Program-made: the position numbers and the translations under genes
Origin: Bog-793 sp035625025
Lineage (GTDB): Bacteria; Actinomycetota; Acidimicrobiia; Acidimicrobiales; Bog-793
Reading direction: 5' to 3'
Assembly (NCBI GenBank): GCA_035625025.1
Contig: DASPQJ010000035.1
Location: 1-20,009 of the forward strand
DNA length: 20,009 nucleotides
Part shown: in pieces, positions 7,726-14,645 of the stretch
How the letters are laid out: every line of letters begins with the position of its first letter
How positions within the stretch are numbered: position 1 is the first letter of the stretch
Notes under the pieces: model-generated
The model's database searches: none
What the model saw: only the letters and a program-made list of their open reading frames with translations
What the model was told of the DNA's origin: nothing

Positions 7726-7998
7726 CACGATTCCACCCCCCGGTGGTGGGCCTGGCACGACGACCCGGCCCAGCGTCTCGGCGGTGACGATCGCCCCGTC
7801 CGGAGCGAAAAGCCCCTTTCGAGCGACCTCGGCACCCATCCTTCGTGACGTTCGCAGCCAATCCAAAGACAACGAGCCGCCGGAGGGCTTGGCACCGAGA
7901 ACCAACACGAACGCGTCGGCCAAGCCGAGCACGAGGTCCGTGTTCCTTCGGAAGTACCGCGCCTCGACAATGTCGTGTCGTCCTTGCTGGAGAGCGGC
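7726..7998 (-). pseudogene. Decayed reading frame upstream of the repeat protein, possibly a Rossmann/SLOG-like remnant
   Basis: The minus strand reads HDIVEARYFRRNTDL, then VLGLADAFVLVLGAKPSGGS, then RTSRRMGAEVARKG, with coding-like codon use. It has no start codon at its head and meets a stop (8001-7999) just upstream. The pattern of an R-N-x-x-LV-x-x-AD-x-x-V-x-V-x-x-x-x-x-GG followed by a basic helix resembles the nucleotide-binding half of SLOG/DprA-like Rossmann proteins, but I cannot assign it firmly. Minus-strand frames to about 8237 (starting MAVNVSVSVAAVGG or MDDVRMEWRELRRIHGEW) may be its displaced N-terminus. The frame runs straight into the repeat protein gene without a stop. Confidence 0.3.
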
Positions 7999-8339
7999 TC
8001 ACGGACGGAGTCGGCCGCAGCGGCGAGGCCAGCTCCAGCAATCGCCCTGGTGTCGGATTCAGCTCGGGGGAGGTGTCGATCCGCGCCGGTGGGGTCGTCC
8101 GTGTCCGGTCCGGCTTGCCGCTCCGCGTTCGACCGCTCGGTGTATCGCCACTCTCCGTGAATTCTGCGCAGCTCGCGCCATTCCATGCGGACATCGTCCA
8201 CCCACGGCTGCTACCGATACAGACACGTTTACGGCCATGTCCTTCCCGCGATCGAACTGGACACGTCTCACCAAAGGACGCGAAGACCTAGCCACGGGGT
8301 GTGCCCAATAGCGTGAATTGATCAGGCGAACGGATCTGC

Positions 8340-8358
8340 CGACCACTAAAAGTGGTCG
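8340..8358. promoter_or_regulatory. Perfect 8-bp inverted repeat with AAA centre
   Basis: CGACCACTAAAAGTGGTCG is a perfect hairpin or operator, about 250 bases before the HD-GYP start. It could be a binding site for a dimeric regulator or a stable RNA hairpin; it has no T-run. Confidence 0.35.
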
Positions 8359-8405
8359 TCTCCGCCTGAGGCGCATTTGCCGACGCCGAAAGCGCCCGGC
8401 AGGAC

Positions 8406-8424
8406 GGGGTCGCCGCAAGACCCC
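8406..8424 (+). promoter_or_regulatory. Stable GC hairpin in the HD-GYP upstream region
   Basis: GGGGTC and GACCCC pair around the loop GCCGCAA. Just before it, GACGC-CGAAA-GCG can form a second stem with a GAAA-type loop. The two adjacent stems could form a structured RNA, but only if transcription starts upstream of 8380. Confidence 0.25.
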
Positions 8425-8564
8425 GGCGAGTTCCGCAGCAGAGCGTGTCCGCAGCTTCGGGGTTCTTCATGGCTCGGCGCGGTTCAGGCGAGAAGGAAAG
8501 GAAGAGCGCGGCCGAATTGGCGATTCTCTGGCTGGAACGCCAGGGCCCCTTGATAACAGCTGGA

Positions 8565-8570
8565 TAAAAT
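8565..8570 (+). promoter_or_regulatory. Candidate -10 box of the HD-GYP gene
   Basis: TAAAAT sits in a short AT-rich island (8550-8575) that stands out from the GC-rich surroundings. Transcription from it would give a leader of about 35 bases containing the GGGAGG ribosome site at 8602-8607. No convincing -35 box is visible at the right distance. Confidence 0.35.
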
Positions 8571-8611
8571 CAATGATCCGATGGTCCAGCGACGATGGAC
8601 CGGGAGGCACG

Positions 8612-10171
8612 ATGGCGAGAGCTAACGCGACGCCCAGAGTGCCCCGGAGGCGAGGCGCGGCCCATTCTCCGAGCGAACTGCGCGACGTGTCGACGAAGAA
8701 CGAACGCCGATCTGGGGCGCTGATAGCGAACTCCCGCGACTTGGTCGCCATCGCCGATGCCGACGGGACGATCACCTACGTCGGTGGCGCGGTCGAGGAC
8801 CTCCTGGGCATGAAGGCGGACGCGCTGATCGGCACCAACTTGTTCGACCTGCTGCAGCCGGACGACCTCGAGCAGGCCAGGAAGGCGTGGCAGCAGTGCC
8901 TGGCGGCCAGCGCGGCAGTGCCAGCCGCGGACTACTGGGTTCACGTTCCAAACGGGCGATGGTTGTGTCTCGACGTGCGGATCACCAACCACCTCGACGA
9001 TCCCGACATCGCGGGAGTTCTCGTCGCCGCGCGGGACGTGACCGAGCGCAAGCTGGCTGAACGAGCCCTTCGCTCGGCCATCAGCGGGAGCAGCGCGATC
9101 GTGCACGCGACGACCGAAGGCGACCTGTACCGGAAGGTCTGCCAGGTCGTGGTGGAGGACGGTCAGTATCACCTGGCTTTCGTCAACATCGCCACCCCCG
9201 GGCGTCCGCAGGGAGTGCGCGTCGTGGCGTTCGGCGAACGCTCCGCGGAGTTCCTCGACGCTCTGGACGATCTCGGCCAGTCGGAGACCTCCGAAAGACC
9301 AATCGTGAAGGCGCTCAGCACGCTCCAGCTCCAGGTCGTCCAGGATGTCCGGGCGCTACCCGAGGACCTGACCTGGCGACGCCTCGCGCTCGAATACGGC
9401 TGTCGCTCGGCGATCGCCCTCCCGCTGGTCGTGAGCGACGAGAGTCACGCCGTGTTGGGCATTTCCTCGGATAAACCCAACGCGTTCAGCAACGATACGA
9501 TCGCGATTCTCCGTGATTTGGTCGAGGACCTCGCCCACGGCATCGAGGCGATCCACACCAGGGCGACACAGCTCACGTACAAAGCCCACTTCGACGGCAG
9601 TCTCGAGGCAACCATGCTCGCCATCGCGACCGCGGTGGAGCTGCGCAACCCCTGCTCCGTCGGACACCAGCGACATGTTTCCGAACTCTCCAAGGTGATC
9701 GCCACCGAGATGGGCTTGGATCCTTCGACTGTCGCGGGGATCGGTGTCGCCGGTTCTCTGCATGACATCGGCGAAATTGCCATCCCGGGCGAGATCATCA
9801 GCCGTCCCGGACCGCTGAACGTTCAGGAGTGGGCGCTGATCCGGTTGCACCCACAAGCCGGTCACGACATCGTCGACTCCATCGACTTTCCCGAACCCGT
9901 CAGCGAGATCATCATGCAGCACCACGAACGCCTCGATGGCTCGGGTTACCCACGAGGTCTGCACGGTGAGGAGATCCTCCTCGGAGCGAGGATCATGGGC
10001 GTCGCCGACACTGTCGAAGCGATGCAAGCCCATCGGTCCTTCCGGCCAGCCTTAGGTCGCCAGGCGGCGCTCGATGAGATCACGACCCATCGGGGAAGTC
10101 TTTTCGATCCCGATGTCGTTGACGCCTGCGTGCGCGCGCTGCTCTTCCAGGGCTTCACCTTCAGCCCCTGA
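8612..10171 (+). CDS. PAS-GAF-HD-GYP signalling protein (predicted cyclic-di-GMP phosphodiesterase)
   Basis: A 519-residue protein without membrane segments. A PAS sensor (about 36-145, ending in VAARDVTERK) is followed by a GAF-like domain (about 155-315) and an HD-GYP hydrolase (about 330-515). HD-GYP metal and motif residues are present: H352 in SVGHQRHV, HD384-385 in LHDIGEI, H413 in RLHPQAG, HH437-438 in QHHERLDGSGYP (442-447 DGSGYP), and D466 in GVADTVEA. HD-GYP proteins open cyclic-di-GMP, lowering it. The family's usual HDIGK has Glu (E388) instead of Lys, and a DPxT-like turn reads NPCS, so activity or substrate may be altered. ATG 8612 has GGGAGG four bases upstream and is preferred to ATG 8573, which has no ribosome site. 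It appears monocistronic, and what it senses is unknown. Confidence 0.85.
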   Translation: MARANATPRVPRRRGAAHSPSELRDVSTKNERRSGALIANSRDLVAIADADGTITYVGGAVEDLLGMKADALIGTNLFDLLQPDDLEQARKAWQQCLAASAAVPAADYWVHVPNGRWLCLDVRITNHLDDPDIAGVLVAARDVTERKLAERALRSAISGSSAIVHATTEGDLYRKVCQVVVEDGQYHLAFVNIATPGRPQGVRVVAFGERSAEFLDALDDLGQSETSERPIVKALSTLQLQVVQDVRALPEDLTWRRLALEYGCRSAIALPLVVSDESHAVLGISSDKPNAFSNDTIAILRDLVEDLAHGIEAIHTRATQLTYKAHFDGSLEATMLAIATAVELRNPCSVGHQRHVSELSKVIATEMGLDPSTVAGIGVAGSLHDIGEIAIPGEIISRPGPLNVQEWALIRLHPQAGHDIVDSIDFPEPVSEIIMQHHERLDGSGYPRGLHGEEILLGARIMGVADTVEAMQAHRSFRPALGRQAALDEITTHRGSLFDPDVVDACVRALLFQGFTFSP

Positions 10172-11416
10172 GCCGGTTCGACAGGGGTCACCCCGAAGTG
10201 CTGCTCGGCGCCGTTCGCCAAGTGCGCCGCCAGTCGATCGGCGGAGGCACCTTCTCGGCGGTCGTGCGCATTGTTCCGCGCTGGGCGTGCCGAGTAGCCG
10301 CAGGGTGAGCATCTTCGAAGAGGACGTCGAGATGACGCCTATCCGACCTCTCGGGCGTGGGAGTTTCGTCGGCGAAGATGCGCCGCGCCGGCGGTCGCGC
10401 CTCCCCAGCGTCGCCCGATGCCGGTCTTCAGCGGCCCGACCTGACCGAACCTGGTGGCCATGGTTGTCCAAAGCACTTTCTTGAAGTGGCGACGCACCGG
10501 GGCGAGATCATCGTGAAGCCGGGCGAGAAAGATGCCACCGCGGGTCGGATCGACGAAGTCCGGCCCGCCGTTCGCGGGCGCGTGGGCCGTGATCTTTGGC
10601 AACGTCGCCGGGTGCGCTTCCTCCTCGGCTCGGCCGGGAGGCGCCGGGCGGGCCTCGCTTCCGAGGCGCAGTCCTTCACCGCGGTGAGAATGGCGACGAG
10701 TTCCGGTCGATCCCGCCCGCGGCCGGTGCGTGGGAAGCCGCCACCGGGAAAAGGGTCGGGAAACGCGGCACGCCGGGATGACGCACGCACCGGCCGCGGG
10801 CGCGCTGCGCCTTCGCCAGGGCGGGCGACCGCGGGGAGCCGCTGGCGCCCGCCACGGCGCCAGTCGCCAGCGTCGTTGCCGTCGACGCCGCGGTTCGTGA
10901 CGCCGGAGCCGGTGGAACCACCCGAGCGCGCCGCCACCGGGAGGGAAAGACCGATGAGCGCGACCGCAACAGGTCCCGCCAACCCGAGCTGCGCCGGACC
11001 TTCGGCCCGGTGCGGTCCGGTTGGGGCTCGCCTGCGCCTCACATTCTGTCCCTGGCGGGTGCGATCGCTTCGCACGGTGACATCTACCACGCGGGTCCCG
11101 ACGATTGGCATCGAGAAGCGTCCGCGAACTTTGGTTCAGTCGGGCCGCAGGGAATCGCCTCGCCGCGCCGGGCGGGGTAGTCGCGCCGAGCACGCCGGGA
11201 CCGGTCGACGGCCCCTTGCGCCGGATCTCGCGCCAGGTGGATGTCGACGGTCCAGCGCAGCCGTCCCGGGGCGTCCCGGTTTGAAGGCGCATCGGCGCGG
11301 ATTCCTCGCCGGGCTACCCGGACCTCGGGTCGCCCACGACTTCCCGGTTTCCCGGGGAGGCGTCGCTAGGATGACCCGGTGGCAGTCGCTCCCGCTCCAG
11401 GGACTCGAATCCATTC
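10172..11416. other. 1.2-kb region with no convincing gene, possibly decayed coding DNA
   Basis: All six frames have long open stretches, as expected at this GC content, but none shows a family pattern, and most are Arg/Pro/Gly shuffles. Fragments with some protein-like character lie on the minus strand: a hydrophobic 20-residue stretch (GLAGPVAVALIGLSLPVAA) at about 10987-10929 that resembles a signal peptide, then ELVAILTAVKDCASEA in the same frame, and ARLHDDLAPVRRHFKKVLW in another. They could be pieces of one broken exported-protein gene. The plus frame running into moeA stays open from 10357, but its product before 11431 is not MoeA-like. Confidence 0.4.
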
Positions 11417-11426
11417 GGAGGAGGAG
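11417..11426 (+). promoter_or_regulatory. Strong ribosome binding site before moeA
   Basis: GGAGGAGGAG is the strongest Shine-Dalgarno sequence in the window. Its AGGAGG core ends six bases before TTG 11431, which is in frame with moeA, and thirteen bases before ATG 11438, which opens a 17-codon frame. It therefore favours TTG 11431 as the moeA start. Confidence 0.6.
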
Positions 11427-11430
11427 CGAG

Positions 11431-12732
11431 TTGCCGAATGGAATACGGCGAGACGCCGACCGTCGATGGCGCCAACGAGCTAGTCCCGTGATCCCGCTCG
11501 AGGAAGCACGTCACATCGTCTTGTCCGGTCTCGTGCCGACGCGCCCCGTCTCGATCCCTCTGGAAGATGCCCTCGGATGCGTCGTTGCCGCGCCGGTCGT
11601 CGCGGCGAGGCCGGTTCCGGGATTCGCGAATTCGCAGATGGACGGCTACGCGCTGCGTGCCGCGGACGTCGTTGAGGGCGCGCGCCTCCGGGTGGTCGGC
11701 ACCGTCGCGGCCGGACAGGCGGCAGAGAGACCCGTCGGTGTCGGCGAGGCCGTGCGCATCATGACCGGGGCACCGATCCCGGAGGGTGCCGACGCCGTGT
11801 GCATGATCGAGCGGACCTCGACCGAGGAACGAGGCTCGGTCGTCGTCGTGCTGGGTCCCGTGACGCCCGGCGAGTACATCCGCCGTGTCGGGGAGGACGT
11901 CGCGGTCGGCCAGGTGGTGATCGAGGCCGGGACCGTCCTCGGCCCCGCCCACCTCGGTGTATTGGCGAGCCTCGGTGAATTGGCGGTCCTCGTGCACCGG
12001 CGGCCCCGGGTGGGGGTCGTGTCGACCGGCGACGAGCTCGCGGATGCCAACGAGCACCTGAAGCCTGGCGCGGTCCGCGACGCGAACCGGCCGGTCCTCC
12101 TCGCGCTGGTTCGCTCGTCGGGCTTCGAGGCGACCGATCTCGGCATCGTCCCCGACGACGAGGACCGCATCGCCGCGGTGCTCACCGAGGCCGCGTCGCG
12201 CTGTGACGCGTTGGTGAGCTCTGGCGGGGTCAGCGTGGGGGATCGCGATTTCGTACAGGTCGTGCTCGACAGGCTGACCGGCGGTGCCATGCGGTGGATG
12301 CAAGTGGCGATCAAACCGGCGAAACCGTTGGCGTTCGGCATGCTCGCGGCGACGGGCACGCCGGTCTTCGGCCTGCCGGGTAACCCCGTGTCGGCGATGG
12401 TGTCATTCGAAATGTTCGTACGCCCCGCCCTGAAGAAGCTGGCCGGTCACCACCGGCTCGACCGGGCGGCGGTCGACGGTGTCGCCGACGAGGATCTGCC
12501 ACGAGCGGCCGACGGCAAGCTGCACCTCGCCCGCGTCGTCGCGACCTTTGGCGCCGACGGTCGCGTCCACGTGCGCTCCTCCGGGGGCCAGGCCTCCCAC
12601 ATGCTCCGGGCGACGGCAGGTGCCAACGCGCTGGCGCTCCTGCCCGACGGCGAAGGAGTGCGACGTGGGGAGCGCGTGCCGGTGATGTTGCTCGACGCAA
12701 GCGGCGTCGCTCGGGCCGAGGAGCCGGCATGA
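11431..12732 (+). CDS. moeA: Molybdopterin molybdenumtransferase MoeA
   Basis: MoeA inserts molybdate into adenylated molybdopterin to make the active cofactor. The 433-residue product shows the family blocks in order: IPLEEARHIVLSGL at the N-terminus, PGFANSQMDGYALRA, RIMTGAPIPEGADAV, a middle STGDEL, the MoCF-binding SSGGVSVGDRDF, KPAKPLAFG, and GLPGNPVSAMVSFE, then the C-terminal beta domain. Length is slightly above the usual 400-415 because of a basic N-terminal extension of 19 residues from TTG 11431, the start supported by the ribosome site. GTG 11488, where homology begins, is the alternative, and ATG 11371 a weaker one. Its stop overlaps the moaA start (ATGA), so the two are translationally coupled. 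It heads the moeA-moaA-moaD operon. Confidence 0.92.
   Translation: MPNGIRRDADRRWRQRASPVIPLEEARHIVLSGLVPTRPVSIPLEDALGCVVAAPVVAARPVPGFANSQMDGYALRAADVVEGARLRVVGTVAAGQAAERPVGVGEAVRIMTGAPIPEGADAVCMIERTSTEERGSVVVVLGPVTPGEYIRRVGEDVAVGQVVIEAGTVLGPAHLGVLASLGELAVLVHRRPRVGVVSTGDELADANEHLKPGAVRDANRPVLLALVRSSGFEATDLGIVPDDEDRIAAVLTEAASRCDALVSSGGVSVGDRDFVQVVLDRLTGGAMRWMQVAIKPAKPLAFGMLAATGTPVFGLPGNPVSAMVSFEMFVRPALKKLAGHHRLDRAAVDGVADEDLPRAADGKLHLARVVATFGADGRVHVRSSGGQASHMLRATAGANALALLPDGEGVRRGERVPVMLLDASGVARAEEPA
11438..11491 (+). CDS. Possible 17-residue leader peptide overlapping the moeA start region
   Basis: ATG 11438 opens MEYGETPTVDGANELVP, and its TGA stop overlaps the alternative moeA GTG (GTGA at 11488-11491). 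If moeA really starts at GTG 11488, this would be a coupled leader cistron served by the strong ribosome site. The 13-base spacing is long, and a chance frame within the moeA extension is more likely. Confidence 0.15.
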   Translation: MEYGETPTVDGANELVP

Positions 12733-13796
12733 CGGCGACGGTTCCCGTCCCCGTTCGTCTCGGCCGGCGATCAGACCGCCCGGGGAGAGCCGGGACAGCA
12801 CCCGAGACGGGACCGCTCGTCGACCCGTTCGGCCGGATCCACTCCGACCTGCGGATCTCGGTGACCGATCGCTGCAACCTCCGTTGCAGCTACTGCATGG
12901 CCGACGAGGACCAGACGTTCCGATCGCACGACGAGATCCTCACCTTCGCCGAGATCGAGCGCGTCGCGCGAGCGGCGCGATCACTCGGGATCACCGCCTT
13001 GCGGCTGACGGGCGGGGAACCCCTCGTGCGGGCCGGATTGGTGGATCTCGTCGGGCGCCTGGGCCGGCTCGGGTTCGACGACCTCGCCCTCACGACCAAC
13101 GGGACTGCCCTGGCCCGCTTCGCCCCCGCTCTCGCCGCGGCCGGGCTGCAGCGCGTCAACGTCAGCTGCGATTCACTGCGACCGGAGCGGTTCGCCCGGA
13201 TCCGGCGTCGGGGGGAGCTCGGCGCCGTGCTCGCCGCCATGGACGCGGCCGAAGGGGCGGGGCTCTGCCCGGTGAAGGTGAACGTCGTCCTGCAGCGCGG
13301 GGTCAACGACGACGAGATCCTCGACTTCGTCGCGTTCGGGCGCGCGACGGGTCGCGAGGTCCGGTTCATCGAGTTCATGCCGCTCGACGCCGAGGGCCGC
13401 TGGGCGCGCGACGCCGTGGTGCCCTCGGCGGAGGTCGTTGCCCGCATCAACGCCCGGTTGCCCCTCCAGCCGGTCGCGGTCCGCGGGCGGGACGTCGCCC
13501 CGGCGACCGCGTATCGGTTCCTCGACGGCGGCGGCCGCGTCGGCGTCGTCGCGACCGTCACCGAACCGTTCTGTGGAACCTGCAACCGCTTGCGTCTGAC
13601 CGCCGACGGCGCCGTGCGCAACTGTCTGTTCTCCGACGACGAGCTGTCCCTCCGTGATCTCCTCCGCGGCCACGGAAGCGACGACGACATCGCTCTCGTG
13701 TTCCGCCGGGCCGTCTGGGGCAAGCGGGCCGGTCACGGCATCGGAGATCCCGCGTTCCTTCGGCCGGGGCGCACGATGTCGATGATCGGGGGCTGA
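12729..13796 (+). CDS. moaA: GTP 3',8-cyclase MoaA (radical SAM)
   Basis: This radical SAM enzyme starts molybdopterin synthesis by cyclising GTP; MoaC then completes the step to cPMP. The SAM cluster motif CNLRCSYC gives C49, C53 and C56, followed by LRLTGGEPLVR (SAM binding), TTNGT, and the second 4Fe-4S site CGTC plus the cysteine of VRNCLF in the usual C-x2-C-x13-C spacing. The C-terminal Gly-Gly (MSMIGG) that MoaA needs for activity is intact. The 355-residue length includes a 33-residue poorly conserved N-terminal leader before DPFGRIHSDLRISVTDRCN. ATG overlaps the moeA stop, with GAGGAG five bases upstream. The 4Fe-4S clusters are oxygen sensitive, but that says little about lifestyle since the enzyme is universal. 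Confidence 0.96.
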   Translation: MTATVPVPVRLGRRSDRPGRAGTAPETGPLVDPFGRIHSDLRISVTDRCNLRCSYCMADEDQTFRSHDEILTFAEIERVARAARSLGITALRLTGGEPLVRAGLVDLVGRLGRLGFDDLALTTNGTALARFAPALAAAGLQRVNVSCDSLRPERFARIRRRGELGAVLAAMDAAEGAGLCPVKVNVVLQRGVNDDEILDFVAFGRATGREVRFIEFMPLDAEGRWARDAVVPSAEVVARINARLPLQPVAVRGRDVAPATAYRFLDGGGRVGVVATVTEPFCGTCNRLRLTADGAVRNCLFSDDELSLRDLLRGHGSDDDIALVFRRAVWGKRAGHGIGDPAFLRPGRTMSMIGG

Positions 13797-14033
13797 TTGA
13801 CGCACCTGCGATTCTTCGGCCCCGCCGGGGAGAAGGCCGGTACCCGGGTCGTCGAGATTCCGGGCGACACCGTCGGGGAGCTGCTCGAAGTGGCGCGCTC
13901 CCGCTACGGCGACGGGTTCGCCGAGGTGCTCGCCCGCAGTCGCGTCTGGGTCAACGGCAAGGTCGCCGGCCCCGCCACGCCGGTCCATCCGGACGACGAG
14001 GTCGCAATCCTGCCGCCCGTGTCGGGGGGCTAG
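13797..14033 (+). CDS. moaD: Molybdopterin synthase small subunit MoaD
   Basis: A 78-residue ubiquitin-fold sulfur carrier whose C-terminal thiocarboxylate donates sulfur to cPMP. The essential C-terminal Gly-Gly is present (ILPPVSGG), and LRFFGPAGEKAG, VNGK and HPDDEVAILPP are typical. The TTG start follows the moaA stop without a gap, so expression probably depends on coupling; a G-run at the moaA end may serve as a weak ribosome site. Its partner MoaE and the activating enzyme MoeB are not encoded in the window and must lie elsewhere. Its TAG stop shares CTAG with the opposing mogA-type gene. Confidence 0.92.
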   Translation: MTHLRFFGPAGEKAGTRVVEIPGDTVGELLEVARSRYGDGFAEVLARSRVWVNGKVAGPATPVHPDDEVAILPPVSGG

Positions 14034-14497
14034 TGCGGTCGCTTCCCGGCGAGCAGTTCGAGCGCGTGCGGCAGCACGTCGAGGACGGCTTCGAGGTGTT
14101 CCACGGCACCGGCCGGCGAACCGGGTGTGTTGAGCACGACCGCCTGGTCGAGGGTCCCGGCGACGCCGCGCGAGAGCCGACCGAGGGGGTTGGCGCACCG
14201 CATCGCCTCGGCCAGTCCCGGCGCTTCCCGGTCGAGAACGAGGCGCGTCGCCTCCGGCGTCGTGTCCGTCGGGGCGAAACCCGTGCCGCCGGTCGTGACG
14301 ATGAGCCCGGAGAACTCCCGGGCCATCTCGCCGATCGCCCGCGCCACGGCGGCGGTGTCGTCGGCGACGACTCGGCGCTCCACGACGGCGAAGCCCGCGC
14401 CCTCGAGGCGCGCCACCACGGCGGGCCCGGACTCGTCGGCGCGGCTGCCGGCGGCGACCCCGTTCGAGACGGTGAGAACCTTGGCGGCGAGCGGCAT
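14030..14497 (-). CDS. mogA: MogA/MoaB-family molybdopterin adenylyltransferase
   Basis: This protein adenylates molybdopterin before MoeA inserts the metal. The 155-residue product shows VLTVSNGVAAGSRADESGP at the N-terminus, the MoCF-binding TTGGTGFAPTDTTPEAT, AEAMRC, and the late LNTPGSPAGAVEHLE, where most relatives have LPGSP. It is shorter than E. coli Mog (195) and close to MoaB (170), so either name could apply. ATG 14497 is chosen because homology begins there; the open frame extends further but is not conserved. No ribosome site precedes it, but a TACGCT box six bases upstream suggests a leaderless mRNA. It faces moaD and shares its stop tetranucleotide. Confidence 0.9.
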   Translation of the reverse strand: MPLAAKVLTVSNGVAAGSRADESGPAVVARLEGAGFAVVERRVVADDTAAVARAIGEMAREFSGLIVTTGGTGFAPTDTTPEATRLVLDREAPGLAEAMRCANPLGRLSRGVAGTLDQAVVLNTPGSPAGAVEHLEAVLDVLPHALELLAGKRPH

Positions 14498-14503
14498 CAG
14501 CGC

Positions 14504-14509
14504 AGCGTA
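14504..14509 (-). promoter_or_regulatory. -10 box of a probable leaderless promoter for mogA
   Basis: On the minus strand TACGCT (TANNNT type) is separated by six bases from ATG 14497, so transcription should start on or beside the A of ATG. No ribosome site exists there, which fits. A -35 element is not evident. Confidence 0.35.
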
Positions 14510-14645
14510 GCGGGGCCCTGTTCGACGGGTGGGGTCGAGGTCGCGCCGACCTGGTCGGGATGACCCCCCGGCGCGATGCTGCACCGGTGGAGGCGACCGG
14601 GCGGCACTTTTCCGGAGGGGTCGCGGCGCGGCGCGCCGAGCCCCC

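Larger units (their letters stand above)
7999..8611. other. Upstream region of the HD-GYP gene with several hairpins, no clear gene
   Basis: About 610 bases without a convincing complete gene. The left part may hold remnants of the decayed minus-strand frame. Two hairpins (8340-8358 and 8406-8424) are listed separately. A 32-codon plus-strand frame (8469-8567, MARRGSGEKERKSAAEL start) has no ribosome site and is not supported as a gene. Confidence 0.45.

Noticed and set aside
8360..8450. Cyclic-di-GMP riboswitch before the HD-GYP gene
   Set aside because: A GAAA-loop stem is present, but the GGGACGCAAAGCC-type core of the class I motif and the tetraloop-receptor pattern could not be found.
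10357..11430. A 358-residue N-terminal extension of MoeA from an upstream ATG
   Set aside because: The extension has shuffled composition and no conserved domain, and a strong ribosome site occurs at 11417-11426.
11478..11495. Second copy of the modA palindrome near moeA (CTAGTC then GTGAT)
   Set aside because: The half-sites share letters, but the spacing differs (2 bases against 5) and the outer bases do not match, so chance resemblance is more likely.
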